Part shown: positions 33,201 to 47,198 of the stretch, in pieces | Numbering within the stretch: the stretch's first letter is position 1 | Layout: every line of letters starts with the position of its first letter | NCBI GenBank assembly: GCA_030789695.1 | Contig: CM061130.1 | Span: forward strand, 8,423,860 to 8,487,859 | Source: Scilla litardierei | Taxonomy: Eukaryota; Streptophyta; Magnoliopsida; Asparagales; Asparagaceae | Length of the DNA stretch: 64,000 nucleotides | Direction of reading: 5' to 3' | Position numbers and translations under genes: made by a program | Notes under the pieces: generated by a model | Databases searched by the model: none | What the model was told of the DNA's origin: nothing | Seen by the model: the letters and a program-made list of their open reading frames with translations, nothing else

Positions 33201-36026
33201 CAAAGGACAGACGGTCCTTTGTGGAGTATCACCGGATACCCCAAGGAATGAAGTGGATCAATGTAGGAAACAACACACGTGTTGAAGTGAAAGGCGTTGG
33301 GACTCGTAAGCTAGTCTTGGACAACGGCCGCACTTTCCTACTTCATGATGTCCTCTTCATTCCATATATTCAAAGGAATATTAAAACTGTGGTCAATTTA
33401 ATGGGTATTGGTTATAATTGGTTCCTTCATGATTGTAATATGGACCTATTTTGTAATAAATCCTTTATTGGTACTGGGTTTGTATTTCAAAGGATTTATT
33501 GTAATAAGTACAATGTATGATTCCTCATGTAATGAAAATTTCCTTGTGACAAATTCTTTGACTAATGAGTCTAATATAATTTGTTGACACGCAAGGCTTG
33601 GTCATATTGGACCAACGCGTATGGATAGACTTGCCAAACGTGGCCTTCTATCCAATGTTTCAAAGGTTGAAATGTCGACCTGCGAACATTGCCTTGTGAG
33701 GAAATCTTGTCGCAAGCCGTTTGGAACCGACACAAGGGCCGAGGTTCCATTACAGCTTATCCATTCGGACATATGTGGTCTGATGAATGTCAAGACAAGA
33801 CGCGGGAAGTCCTATTTCATCACTTTTATTGATGATTTCACCCGATTCGGTCATATCTATTTGATATCCCACAAAAGTGAAAGCACTAAACCTGCTTTAA
33901 AAACTATATGAGTTTAGTGGAGAATCAATTAGATCGCAAGATTTAGGTCGTGCGAACCGATAGGGGCGGTGAATATCAATCAACAAGTTTAAAGGAACTT
34001 TGTGATGAAAAAGGCATAGTACATCAGGTAACTATGCCTTATACTCCTCAACAAATTGGTGTTGCAGAAAGGAGGTATAGGACTTTAATGAAAAATGGTC
34101 CGTTCAATGATGGCGCAAGCTAACTTGCCCATCACCTTTTGGGGTGATGCATTATTGACGGCCGCTTTCATTTTGAACCGCGTACCCTCGAAATCAGTTA
34201 GCTCCACTTGAGTTGTGGAACCAAAGGTCTTCTAACTTAAACATTTTGAAACCTTGGGGTTGTGCATCCTACGCACATATTTCCTCCCATAAGTATGGCA
34301 AACTTGGGCCAAGGGGAAGGAAATGTATCTTTATACGATACGCAGAAAACTCCAAAGGTTATTTTTTTGTTAGTCAGGAAGACAATGGTGGGCTAATTGA
34401 GTTTGTGTCGAGGGATGTCACTTTCTTGGAAAACGAGTTTCCAAGACAGGGCGAGATAAGTCTTATCTCTATTTGAGATTTATGATCAAGAAGGATTACC
34501 TCATTCGAGTGGGAGAATTCTTGGTGAAAACGAAGATACGTTTCAACCTTCACCAATGGATTATACGAATGACGATTATCCTATTCCATACGGGAATAAT
34601 GATCTTAGTGGGAGCAATTCTAACGACATTTCAAGTGGGAGTGATATTAGAATTGATCTAACTTCGAGTCAACAAGGACTTGAAGAATCTCAAATACGAC
34701 GTAGTAGTCGTACAAGGTTGGCTCCTCTAAGATTTGAGGATGAATTTCCGCAAACCTTTATGACTTTACTACAAGATGATGACGAGCCTGCTACTTTCAA
34801 ACAGGCCGTATCATGCCCTGCAAAAGACAAATGGATGGAAGCGATGAAGGAGGAATTGAAATCCATGAAAGTTAACCAAGTCTGGGACTTAGTTAACTTA
34901 CCCAGAGGACATAGAGCAATTGGGAACAAATGGGTTCTCAAGATCAAGCATAAGGCTGATGGCTCTATAGATAGATATAAAGCTCGCCTTATCGCGAAAG
35001 GTTTTACGCAACGGGAAGGGATAGACTATGAAGAGACCTTCTCACCTGTTGTGCGTTTTACCTCGATTCGACTGATTCTGACAATGGTAGCTTGCTTAGA
35101 CCTCGAATTACATCAAATGGATGTAAAGACTGCCTTTCTCAATGGAGAATTGAACGAGGAGATCTATATGGAACAACCAACAGGGTTTGTAAAAGAAGGA
35201 AACGAACATAAGGTTTGTAAACTTCATAAGTTCATATATGATCTTAAACAATCCTCGAGGCAATGGTATATACGATTTCATAAAGTTATCAAATGGTTTT
35301 ACCATGCTTGATGAAGATAACTGAGTATATATCAAGAGGATTAAAAACAAGTATATTATCATGTCTCTATATGTAGATGACATTTTAATAGCCGGAAATG
35401 ACAAGGGCTTTGTGATGGATATCAAGGCTTGGCTTTCATCAGTTTTTGAGATGAAAGACATGGGAGAAGCCGCATATATCCTTGGAGTTAAGATTTCAAG
35501 GAATCGTTCGAAGAAACTTCTTTCTCTTTCACAGGAGACTTATATAAAGAAGGTTCCAGAACGATTTAATATACAGGACTGCAAGTCCATTGATATTCAT
35601 ATAAGCATATGCGATAATTTATATCTGGAATCGTGTCCAAAGAACCAAAAGGAAAAGGAAATTATGGAAAAAGTTCCATATTCCAATGCAGTTGATAGTC
35701 TTATGTACGCTATGGTGTGTACGAGACCGGACATCTGTTTTGCAGTTGGAAATGGTAAGCTGTTACCAATCCAATACAGGGCAAGTACACTGGAAAGCGG
35801 TTAAGAGGATAATGTGTCTTGTAAGATCAAACACATTGATATCCGATACGAATTTGCAAAAGACTATGATAAAACCAAGAAGGTAGACATAAGGTACATA
35901 TCTACGCATGAGATGATAGAGGATTCGCTTACGAAAGCAATCCCCAGAAATGTGTTTTATAAACACTTATCATCCCAAGGATTGCGTAAAGAGCTGAGTT
36001 GTACCAATATATATTCCCATGTCTGA
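33201..36026 (+). pseudogene. Pol of element G: protease remnant, integrase, RT, RNase H end
   Basis: Begins inside protease (RRSFVEYHRIPQGMKW); the catalytic DSG segment is missing. Integrase shows the zinc-binding HARLGH...CEHC, the first acidic block HSDICGL, then, after a stop near 33911, DRGGEY and AERRYR. More breaks follow to GCASYAHISSHKYG. RT has a long frame (34556-35311: [26 protein letters not shown]) and, after a stop, YVDD near 35367 and DMGEAAYILGVKI. At about 35825 the sequence jumps from VKRIMC to KHIDIRYEF, removing nearly all of RNase H. It ends at 36026. Confidence 0.9.
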
Positions 36027-37013
36027 GAAAGATCAAATTTGATAAAAGAATAAGTTCTTTTTCAAACATTGCATATGAATCTCTTAAGAAATGTTTGTGT
36101 ACATTTTTTGAAATCTCAGCTGAATTCTAGTATGTCGGACAGATTGAGGTTGGCTCTCTCACATGAGCAACCGCCTTATTCTATCAGACGGATGGAATAG
36201 AGATGAGACCTGTTTGAAGTGAAAATCATCAGACGGATGATTTAAGAGTCATGACTTAAACAAAATGGTCGCACGAAAGATCTGCATCATATGGATGCTT
36301 ACAAAAGATCTAAGAGGATTTTTTTGAAATCCTATCTGTCTAAATGCGGGATGTGAGTCCAAAGGATTATTTGAGTAGAATAAGGGACTCAAAGTCAGAC
36401 ATTGTCGTGTCTGATCATCATCCTTACAACATCATTGAGACATACACTCCCTGGGAAAGGAGCGATGTTGTAATACGTGTTCATACCACGTATGCATTTC
36501 GACCACTGAGTTAGTAGCAATAGTGTTTGCTATTATGTGAGACTCAAAGGCCATATGGGCCTTAACTCTTACCCTCAAGGACTCCAATTGGTTCCTTTAG
36601 ATTTGACGAGATGATCGCTATCTTAGCGTGTTACTTATGGGCTATGATAATTCGGCTCGGCGGGGCACGTTAGAAAAGCGAGTCTAGTCAAGATCAGAAG
36701 GTTCGCAAGAAGAGGAAGATTGATTTCATATTCACATTTGGACTTTAATGATTCAAAGCTGGCCAGCCAATTGTGATCCAGATGGGATTCAATTGTTGAA
36801 TATAAAGTATAAGAAATGTGAAGAAATAATCTAGGGTAAAGCATGCGTTGAACTACTCAACTTTGCACCTTCGAGGTCGTTGTGTATCTCTAACAAGTGC
36901 ACAACAACAGACTCTACGCGCATGACGGTCGCACGGTCTATTTCTCGGTATGATAGATGAAAGAACTAAGAGAAAGACGTTCTCTTACAATCCCCTCAAG
37001 TGTGAGTGGGAGA
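36027..37013 (+). other. 3' untranslated region and PPT of G
   Basis: About 1 kb with no coding frame of note. ATCAGACGGATG is repeated near 36182 and 36228. A purine-rich GAGTGGGAGA (37004-37013) abuts the 3' LTR and is the likely PPT. Confidence 0.75.
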
Positions 37014-37619
37014 TGTTGGATATGGAAGACGTTAGTACACCCTTGTAGGGGATGTACGAGGGAATACGGACCTCGAACGTCGTGTACACGAAGTCGTACG
37101 CAAAGGGAATATGTTCCCTTACGGAGAGGATCTCTAGATTGATGGGAAAGTCGCATTATATGTGCATAAGTGCATGCGACATATGGCTAATAAAGGTGTA
37201 ATATCTTAAGCTTATATTGTACCATGCATATGGTACAACTTAAGCTTATAATATGCCATGTACAATGGTACACCTTAGTTAAATTGTTCCAAAGGAACAA
37301 TTGATCCTAAAATAACTACCTTGGGGGCTATAAATAAGACCCAAGGGTTATCCATTTCCTTATACTTTTGCATGGCATTCATGCATGCATCTTCATTCTA
37401 GCGAAGCTCTGCCGAAATACTTCCTCTCCCTTTATCCAAGTTCTTAATCTAAAAGTAGAGATTTAGATTGTGGATTTAGTAGCCTTACTCCGTTCGTGAG
37501 AAGACTCGATCCGTCGTGGCGAATCCGAAGGCGAAGTTCGTAGACTACCGTGCTGCATACGCAAGCGTAAGTCTCAACTTCATTTATCGATCCTAACTCT
37601 GTTTTGGCAGGATCCTTCA
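37014..37619 (+). repeat. 3' LTR of element G
   Basis: 606 bp, same length as the 5' LTR, about nine substitutions. It keeps the TATA box CTATAAATAAG (37328-37338). Followed by TSD AGTGC. Confidence 0.95.
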
Positions 37620-37624
37620 AGTGC

Positions 37625-38833
37625 TCCCCCCATGTTCATTAATGATCCCCCTTAATCAAACACTTATATGATCATGAACATTAATACCAAATACCAAATT
37701 AAAGCACACAATACCAATTCAAAGTACCAAATCTTCCCAATTTTTCTCCCCCTTTGTTATCATCAAAAGTTATAACACGAAGTCACAATCATATACCATG
37801 CAAAAAGAGAGTATTATTAACCATTACCAACAATTGCATGCATACACTCACAGAATAATCAAGTCAAAATCCAATGAAATGAAACAACTAAGATTTCAAC
37901 ACCAACGTGTAAAGTGTGATGATTAAAATTGAAGCACATAGGGAGAATCATTTAAGAAAGTCAACCAGAACCATTCCACATTTTCCAAATAACGTTCTAT
38001 CACCTAGGATAGATTTTTCCCACCTCATTAAAAATGAGTTCACGGTACCACACCCCAAAACATAGCCTATAAGGACTCTTAGATGTGGGGGTGGCATTGC
38101 TTGACGAGTAAATACACCAACGCTAAAGTTTACCCATAAAGCTTATGTTGGATACTCGTGGGTAATACCGTTTCCAAGGATTGTATCCATTTTTCATACG
38201 GAGCAATAATCTTTTTGTTTTCATTCTTTTTTAAAAATACTTATAACAACCCTTTCTTTTGCTCAATTTTTATCCATGGCAAGGTATATCATATCCCTTA
38301 GATATTCAGTTAAGTTTTCCTCCTATATTCACATTCCATACTTCATAAACGATATCTCCAAATGTGCAACAATAATAATACATGTGAAAGTGAAGTAGGT
38401 GGTGTAGAAATCAAGTTGTTTTTAATCATTGAACATGCCATGAATATTTAGAAAGATGAACATGCGCATGTGGAAAAAGCAATAATACACCAATTTTTAC
38501 ATACATATGAAATTCATTCATGCATACTTCAATAGTGAATCAAGGAGAAAAGATACACATTTAAGCACCATTTTTTTTCAGTTTTTCATTTTTTTAATGC
38601 ATGAAGTACTAAAGCAAACATGAGATGCAATCACACAAACAAAAAAAAATCATGCACACATAGCAATGCAACTACTAGCACACAAACAAAGAAAAGTCAC
38701 GCATACAAAAAGAGACTATGAAGATATTCATTAAGTTCAAAGAATGAGATATACCTTCGCGTCGCCGTTTGACTAAGGAGCTAAAAAGTAATGAGACATT
38801 CAATTTATCGCTCCTCGTCAAATTTCCATCCAC
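37625..38833 (-). other. Noncoding interior of F
   Basis: About 1.2 kb between gag and G, no recognisable gene. PPT-like motifs on the minus strand near 37623-37630, 37648 and 37747 (TCTCCCCC). Confidence 0.75.
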
Positions 38834-40692
38834 CTACAAAAGAGGTGTCGTGTGTGACCTTGGAATCCAACAAGGTCCACTCACGTTAGTCATCAAAGAT
38901 TTAGGAACCCATATTTGTTTGAACTTAATGTTTTTGTTCCTATATTTGCAATGATATGAAGTATGACCAACGCATCCACATGTAAAGCACTTAGCATGAA
39001 AATTTCCAACCTTTGTTGATTCAATGTGAACTTTTCTATATTTTGACTTTTCAACATTTTTAGCGCTAAATCCTAGTCCTCGCCTATTATTGCCATAAAT
39101 TTGATTTCCAAGAATAATGTCCAAATTTTGTTTTCCAATGGAAAATCTCTTTAATGACAATTCTAGGGTGGTGACTTTGGATTTCAAGATATCGTTTTCA
39201 TTCACAAGCAAAGTGCATTTACTAATGAAAGCTCGCTTGTTTTCCTCTTCTTTCTTTTCAAAATCCCTCACTTTTTCTTTAAGTTCAAGATTTAGCATGT
39301 TAATCTTTTCAGAAAGCAATTCATTTTCAACTTCAAGTTTTGTCTTATCTAGCTTATACATGCTAATCTCCTTTAATAAAGAGGGACATGAAAGACAATC
39401 AATTTTTTCAGACAAGCTAGCTTTCTCTTTTTCTAAATAGTAATGGTAGATTTGCATGCAACAAGCTCTTGTTTAATATTTTTCATTTCTATAGACATGT
39501 CATACTCAGTTTGTTGCATATCAAAATTATCATTCCTATAACATTCCACATCAGCTTCTAGCTCATCAATTCTATGTTGCATTCCTTTACAGATTTCAAA
39601 AAATTCAGCTTTAGTGGGAGATTCTACCTCAGTGTGTTTGGCCATTAATGCCATGCAGGAGTGAGCTTCATATTCCTCATCCTCCTCCTCAGTTTCGCTA
39701 TCCATGTCCCACGTCAGCACTTTCGTTTTTCCTTTTGCAACTTGAGCTGGGTGTTGTTGTGGGCAATCTTTTATGTGGTGCCCTTTCTTACTGCATTTAA
39801 AACATTCACTTCTATTAATAGCTTTCTGATCATAGGAATTTCTACCAAAATTAGAATTATTAGAACGAATGAACCTTTTTCACATCTCAGCGCTTCCTTG
39901 ATCAGTCTGAATGTATCTCCTGAAGTTTCTGACCATTAGGGCTTGCTCTTCATCAAGATCGTCGTCGTTAGCTTGAAGAGCTAATGGTGTGGAAGCTTTG
40001 GTCTTCTCTTCAGGTTTCTCTCTGGCTTCTATACTCTGCAACTCAAGCTCGTGTGACATTAGGTTGCATATCAAGTTCTCCACTTTCATTGTTGATAAGT
40101 CCTTAGCTTCTTGAATAGCGGTGACTTTAGGCCTGAACGAGCTTGGTAGCGCCCTTAGGATCTTTCGTACCTGTTCATAGCTAGAGTATGGCTTACCGAG
40201 GGAACTGGATTTGTAGACGATGTCCGTGAACCTCGCAGACATCTCTTTCACAGATTCTATTGGTAGCATGCGGAAGCTCTCATATTATGTGCAAAGCAAC
40301 GCAAGTCTGGATTCCTTCACTTGCGATGTTCCCTCGTGGGTCACCTCCAGAGTATGCCAGATTTCCTGCGCAGTGAGACAATGTGAGATGCGATTAAACT
40401 CAGATTTATCAAGAGAGCATATAAGCGCATTCATAGCTTTACCGTTAAGAGTATAAAGTTTTTTATCAGCTAAATCCCACTTGTCTTTAGGCTTAATCAT
40501 AACAGTGTCTTCAATTTTAATAATGGGTAGACTATAACCATTTTCAACAATATCCCACACATCATAATCTACAGACACTAGATAGATTTTCATTCTAGCC
40601 TTCCAATAAGCAAAGTCTACACCATTAAACTTAGGGAGACGGGCTATAGACTGACCTTCAGCAAAAGCATAATCAGATATATTCATGGTCAT
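38834..40692 (-). pseudogene. Gag of element F, two zinc knuckles
   Basis: Starts ATG 40692 (MTMNISDYAFAEGQSIARL), 30 bases after the PBS. Gag core: FNGVDFAYWKARMKIYL, then CLTAQEIWHTLEVTHEG, then VRKILRALPSSFRPKV. In-frame stops occur near 40287 and 39882 and a frameshift near 39440; otherwise about 619 codons can be followed. First knuckle CFKCSKKGHHIKDC at 39763-39804, then a coiled-coil-like segment (LLSEKINMLNLELKEKV), then a second knuckle CFTCGCVGHTSYHC at 38948-38989. It ends soon after at a stop with no protease. Gags with two knuckles are known in Sireviruses. Confidence 0.9.
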
Positions 40693-40721
40693 CTAAAAAA
40701 CTAGACTAGATCCTCTAAACT

Positions 40722-40736
40722 GGCTCCGATACCACT
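40722..40736 (-). other. Primer-binding site of F
   Basis: On the minus strand AGTGGTATCGGAGCC follows the LTR end; one change (A to G) from the usual TGGTATCAGAGCC. Confidence 0.88.
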
Positions 40737-42585
40737 TGTTGGATCTGGATCGTAGCCTAGAGGGGGGGTGAATAGGCTAATAAAAATATTCGTGCAACCC
40801 ACGAACAATCCCACGCAGTTATAGGCACAGACATGGCAATAAAATAGCAATCACAGAATACGCACAGATATACCCTGGTTCGGTCGTCCCCACGACCTAC
40901 TCCAGCCCCCAAAAGCAACTACTAGATAGATATGTAATCAGGTACAGCTACAATGAGTCAAGATCCCAAATCTACTCTCACCTAGCTCGTACACACACCA
41001 CGTGCTCTACACTATCAATCTAGTCAGATGCTCTCCCTCCGTGACGACTCCCAAGTCGTCAGGTCCCAAAAAGTAACACAGATGGTAAAATTTCCCCTAC
41101 AGAGATCGTTACACAAATACACGAAAATAAAGATTAATGAGTTCAGAAAAGCTTAGTTCGTGTCTGTGTAGTCGTCTCTGTCAGTCGGCACGGGTCAGAT
41201 CTGAATCTGACGTGATGTCGTAGTCTCGTTTCACAACTCAAGTTGTGACTCCTCGCTTCTCTAGGCAACTTGCGGCTTTGGCGATTGGGTACGTGTAACT
41301 TGCAACCTGGTTATGCACAAGGGGTCTTGTGCTCTTCTACAAGTCACGTATCTTCACAAATTCATGGCTTTAATAGTATAGCTTTACTTTCCAAAATGAT
41401 GAGGATTTTGGCCTGCACACAAAGCAAATTCAATTAGTTTAATATATATATATATATAACTTACCTCTAGGATTAGGCACCAAGCAAAAGGGTTCAGTCT
41501 TTGTTTTTTTTCTTCTTCTTAATAAATCAAAGTGAAGGGCACAAGTTGGATGAAGAAGAAGAGATCCTTGTAAACTTTCGGCAGTTGACGTTCTGGCTTC
41601 TCCCTTTTGCAAACTTGCGGTAGCTGGCTCCTCTTGATGATGGTACTCAAATAACATGCGCACCAAAAAAAACTCTCTCACAAAAATTCGGCACAAGAAA
41701 ATAACTTGCACACACATGCACACAAATTTCGGCACACAGGCAAAAGAAAAGGCTTGCACACAGAAACCTTTTGCACACACACACAGTTCGGCACAAAAAA
41801 AGTCTTTCACAAAAAAAAATTTGCACACACAATCGTTCATGCACAAAAAAAGGTCTTGCACAAAAATTTGCAAAGAAATATTTAATTAAACTAACCACTC
41901 ACTTTTTTGAAGGATGTGTGGCCTTTTCCTTAAGTTTTTGATTCCACCAGAAAACAAAATGTTTTGGCTTTGAGGCAAAAAAGATCAGAAATTAGTGGGC
42001 TCTTGGAAAGAGTTTTTTTTGGAGTTGTGAAAAAATTGCTTGCGGCTGCTAATGGGATTTTTGTGTGCCCTTGTTGCTGCGCCTAACGGAAATGATCAAG
42101 AAGCTTAAAAATGTCGGCTCTGTTGATTATTTGCAAAGAAGAGAGGATGGTTAAGATGCGGCAGACTTTGGAGTTTTTCAGGAGCTGCAAATATTTCGGC
42201 CCTCTCTAAAATTATTTGTTACGGAAATTTTCGGCCCTTAGGGTTTTTTGATATGAGAGGCTTATATAGGGAACGCTAGTAGATTTGCAACAAGGAGAAG
42301 AGGTCAATGGCTAGGATTAATCAGGCTATAGGGAATCCTAGTGATATGATGATTTGCAATGGGAAAGGAGTTTGGACTTATACAAAATAGGATTAGGATT
42401 TGACTCAAATAGATATTAAGTCAACTCGGGCTAGGTTCTCATCTTTTCCCCTATGCACATTGACCAAGTCTCTATGTGAATTAATCGCACGTTCATCGTT
42501 CCTGAAACACTTAACACACACGTTAAAACATTCACACACGTTTGTTATCATCAAACACGAAGTTCATAGATCGTTGCTACCAACA
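40737..42585 (-). repeat. 5' LTR of element F
   Basis: 1849 bp, TGTTGG...CCAACA, adjoining TSD ATCCA at 42586. TATA on the minus strand at 42261-42270. Carries the empty site of the MITE near 42138-42145, which proves the MITE came after F inserted. Its U5 end is C-rich, as in Sirevirus-like LTRs. Confidence 0.94.
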
Positions 42586-42590
42586 ATCCA

Positions 42591-42853
42591 TTCATTTTTT
42601 CTCTTTGGATTGAATCTCCATTCATTTGTTGATGCCATTGGCTTGAGGTTTGAAGTAGCCTTTGAGTTCTTCAAGCCAATGCTTCACCTTTGTTGATCTA
42701 CCAAGTCCTCCACCTGAATCAACACGTGTAGTCACTTTTGATCTTCTTGAATCTAATTCGTGACTTTTTAGCAAACTGCAATCACAAGAGTTAGTCACAA
42801 TGATTTGTGTTTGATCATCGTCAAAATCAAGGTGGAGAGTCCAATACTCAACA
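42591..42853 (-). repeat. D 3' LTR, piece 3
   Basis: The first 263 bp of the LTR on the minus strand, beginning TGTTGAGTATTGGACTCTCC at 42853 and stopping at F. Matches about 50904-51166. Confidence 0.93.
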
Positions 42854-42868
42854 TTCTCCCCCTTTTTG
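42854..42868 (-). other. Polypurine tract of D
   Basis: AAAAAGGGGGAGAA on the minus strand directly before the 3' LTR. Internal copies of the CTCCCCC core near 43147, 43251 and 46870. Confidence 0.87.
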
Positions 42869-45800
42869 ATGATGACAAACCAAATATAAACAAAACAAAT
42901 AATTGTGCATTAAATATACTTACTCCCCCCTGCAATGATGCCAATCAAGTTAATATCAATAATCAATAGCATCATTCAGCAGTTAATAGTGTATGTATCA
43001 CATGAGGTTGTGTATATATCGCATAAATGACCAGAAATAATATGCATACACAACTCAAATCATATAGGTGATACACATCATAAATATGAGCATGATTACC
43101 AACATATATATAATGTAATCAATATAAACCAAGGTAATCACCAATGCTCCCCCTGAATCATATACATGAATGATCATACATAAAGTCTATATGATTCAAG
43201 GTAATGTTTTACACTCAACATTTAATAAGAACATCCTTTGTTTATTTCTCTCCCCCTTTGTCATAAACAAAAAAATATGGGGGTATAGAAACAACAAATG
43301 CAACAATAGAGTGGAAAACATAAAGCATATTTTAGAAAAGTGATATCAATTGTAGAGATGGGGGTATATCTAATGTAGAGATATCAATTGTAAAGTTCTC
43401 TAATGTAAAGTTACCAATAGAAAACTAGATATCAAAATAAAGATATCAAAAGTAAGAGCACATATCCAACAATAACTCAACCACCCTCAATTATCACAAA
43501 AAGATAAGCAAAAAGCATATGTGATAAAAGATTACAATAGATACTAATTGTAAAGAGTAGTGTGAGCAGTGTTAGAAAAGTGACAATTGCAAAAGTCATG
43601 ACATCACTTGTGAAAGAAAAACAAGTGATCAAATAGTGTCAAATACCCAAACAAACTCAATTATCACAAAATTTATAACATTAAGCATAATGTGATAGAC
43701 TGTCCTTGAGCAATGAGCATGACAAATGACATGAACATGATTAAATACATCATGGTGGAATCAAAATCATCATATTAAAATAGATCAATATTTTAGCAAA
43801 TTGAGTGCATGGAAAACAATTCTATGTTTTCATACAAACAAAGCTATCAAATCAATATAATCGTCGAGCGACGAAGTAAATATCAGATACCAATTGTGGA
43901 AATATCATTTATAACCATGTGTACAAAGTCATTGTATTAAATAATAACACAAATTAAGTAAAATGGCATGAGAAATCAATTGTAGACATACCAAATCATC
44001 TCCAAAAGTATCTCCAGCTAACCTCCACAAAGCATCTCCAAAAGTAAGCATACCAAATATAAGTGAAGTGTGAGATGTGGGGTGACAAGGTGACACAATG
44101 AAAATGAATATCAAATATCTATATCATGCAAAAGTGTTATGCCAAAATAGAGATAGTAACTTCTTAAAGCGTATGGCATACACAAATCTAGTACACTAGG
44201 ACACTCATTGAAACAATGTTCAAAAGAACCATAATACTAGCATGCATTCCAGAAGAGATACTCACATATTGAGTCAAAGATAAGCATGGAATGCCATGAG
44301 CATGTAAAGATGATATCCAATATCAATAGTCTAACAATTGTAAATATGATACCAAATGTAATTATGATAAGTAGATATGATACCAAATGTAGTCTAACAA
44401 AGTATGCAGAGTAGGCACAAAATGTCAAGATCATGACAACACTTGAAAAAGAAACCAAGTGAACAAATAGAGACAAGATCTCATCCTAGCTCAATTATCA
44501 TAAAGGATTCAACATGAAGCATAATGTGACAAAACATCTTTTGAGCAAAGGCATGAAAACATTCTACGTTCAAAGTCACAAGGTAGGATATAAACGAATA
44601 AAGTTATCATAAACATCGCATGCATGCATACCAATTGTGCGAATAGAATAAAAACTTGTGTAAGCATAATATAATCGGATGTAGCATCAAGGAAGTCATA
44701 GTGCATCAAGATATATTCATGGAAGAATATCTATGACAGAATATACATATCTTCAAACACAATATAAAGCTTATGTGATCGTGTAAAGCACAAGTTATCT
44801 CTAACATCTCATCAAAATAGCATAAAATATGAGCATGAGATGAGAGATGACATAGTGAAAAATATAGCTTGAAGATCACTAACTAATATGAATGAATGTT
44901 ATGTCACTTGTGTAAATATCATACATGAGAGATTTAGCTATAGACATGAAAGATTTCTTGAATAAAATTATAGCTAAACAACAGTCATGAAGAAATTAAA
45001 AAGACAAGTAACATACATTGATCACCTCAAATCATATCAATACGTCTCATAAAGATAATCATACAAACTATAGGAAAAGTATGAGATGTGAGGTGATACA
45101 ATGAACAAATCCGCATAAAGATCCTAAATCATTAAACTTATACATGGCATGAATTATGTATAACGTGATGAAGTATATCATGCCATAAAGAAATGAATGA
45201 TTCTACTAGAGTGGTATGACAAATCATGATATGGTCTAAATAATCCATGAACATAGTCATCTATGTGAATTAGGCACAAGTGGTAGAATCAAAGCAATAA
45301 TGAATCTAAAATGAAAGAATTGAAAAGTTTTCAATGAAGGTTAAGATCAATATACTTAATACAATCTAATAAGCAAGCAAGCATGTCATACACATCAGTT
45401 ATCATAACCATAACATATAACAAACTTCATGAGGATGTGACAAGAATGAGCTAATGAAGAAGTATGCTATATTACACAAATCGAATATATTAAAATACCA
45501 ATTGAAAACATGGTAGTCAAACCAATATATTAAAATACCAATTGTACAAAACTCATGCTTACAACCATTTAGCTCTCCCTATATGTGTGTATCACCAATG
45601 CACCATCCTTTCCTTTGAATTGATCCATCATTTGTAAACCAAGGAGAGTGTAGGGTAGGCATCTTGCACAACAATCTGACAATTCAACAATTGGTGGTAT
45701 CCAAAAACTTTTTGGATCCAATAGGTTGAGAAACAAAATCAAGTAGTCCAATAACCAATCATTTACCAATAGTAAATAACACTCATCAATAGAAATGCAT

Positions 45801-47167
45801 GACATGCACTGATAAGAGTTATTATAATCACGAAAATCATACATATAAGGAATTAACAATTCTAAATCATTAGAAATTAGAAACACCTAGACTAATAATT
45901 TCTATGAATATGATTTAGTCAAGCAATCATCATTATGAATACACACATCTAATACAATAGTGTGTGCAAGAAAGATTCCGCATTCAATATGCATATGTGC
46001 ACAAAATAAACATTCACGTCACATGCATATTGAAGGAAGGCATAAAAAGTAATACCACAAAGAGTGTGCATGAAAAGCATAAAGTATTAATTTTCAAAAC
46101 CAAATTTCTCTTTCCTTTGGCATATCAACAAGATAGAAAATCACCAAGGGTTAGAGAAATCAACTAATCTATATGCACAACATAATATGAGAGAAATGTA
46201 ATGGCATATAATGATGTTGGGGGTAGTGGACGAACTCAACTAATCTGCTACCAAATGTAATGTCCTGATAGCAATCAAACATGTCATACTCCCTCAAAAT
46301 CATACAAACTAAGCAAACTTGGGAGTAGAGGACGAACTCACATATAAATATGGGTACAAAAAGTAATCATACAAGCATGGTACCCAAGCAATGAAACACA
46401 ATATGAGTCGCATGAGAATATGTCATTCCTAATATACGATTCTATATGTGTGTTCATACCATGCCTAGAAACAATCTTAGGAATCCAAAAGATAATGATT
46501 TGGGATTCTTAAGAAGAGGTTGTGTAGTGGCATGAGTATGAAGTTGGGATGCATGCTTGTGAAGTGGAACATAAATATAAACGTGTCCAGTGTGTGAAAC
46601 ATGCAAATGAAAATTAGTTCTAACATGAAAATTTTTAAGCCAAATGTTATAAATAATCCTCGAATAAACATATGAGTAAGGCTTATGAATACACAATGCA
46701 TATCAGTCAAGAATTTGACACACATGAAATACATAGACATGAGTGACATACAAGACATATAAAATGCAAACATAAGATATGCATGAGATAGTCTCAAATA
46801 GAGAATGACATCTACATGCATCCAACACACATGGATACCAAATGTAAGAATATACTTACATCATTAAGCTCCCCCTACTTTGGTGCATCACTTAAGCACC
46901 AACAACTCCATTTGAATGAAAATCTTTGCAAATCAAGGAGTTGGTAGGGTTGGTATCCCAATGTGGATTGAACCTAGAAAACATAATTTTGGTATCCAAA
47001 AACCTTTTTGGATCCTATGGGTTAGTTAACAAGTTTAACAAAATAAATTCAAATTAATATAACCCATATCTTAGTGTAATCATACACAATATTAATGAAA
47101 CTTGTAATCATGTTACAAGATAAATATTTAACCAAATACATGCATATACCAATTATACCAAAAATAA

Positions 47168-47198
<31 letters not shown>

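Larger units (their letters stand above)
29897..37619 (+). mobile_element. Copia element G, innermost layer, defective
   Basis: Two 606-bp LTRs (29897-30502 and 37014-37619) with about nine differences by eye (about 98.5% identity). TSD AGTGC at 29892-29896 and 37620-37624. It carries gag, integrase and RT remains, with the protease centre and most of RNase H deleted. Its short LTRs, single zinc knuckle and Pol sequence set it apart from the Sirevirus-like elements around it. Its leader of about 1.8 kb is unusually long and repetitive. Confidence 0.95.
27394..42585 (-). mobile_element. Gag-only Sirevirus-like element F, minus strand
   Basis: LTRs 40737-42585 (5') and 27394-29728 (3', enlarged by a MITE). 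Both ends are TGTTGG...CCAACA. TSD ATCCA is at 27389-27393 and 42586-42590. On the minus strand: LTR, PBS, gag with two zinc knuckles, noncoding DNA, PPT, LTR. No pol domain. Element G splits the noncoding part. It belongs to a different Sirevirus-like family from A-D, but its LTR end (CCTATTCACCCCCC, then CTCTAGG) is similar. Confidence 0.94.

Noticed and set aside
41439..41898. Cys/Phe/Val-rich frames (up to 144 codons) in both F LTRs (also 28097-28518)
   Set aside because: They read through short repeats of a CACAAAAATT / GGCACA type in the LTR; frame and length differ between the two LTRs.
45186..45300. Segment in D with 8-bp inverted ends (GATTCTAC / GTAGAATC), absent in C, looking like a small MITE
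   Set aside because: It is flanked by direct ATGAAT copies that also fit a deletion in C by slippage; no clear TSD, so an insertion cannot be claimed.
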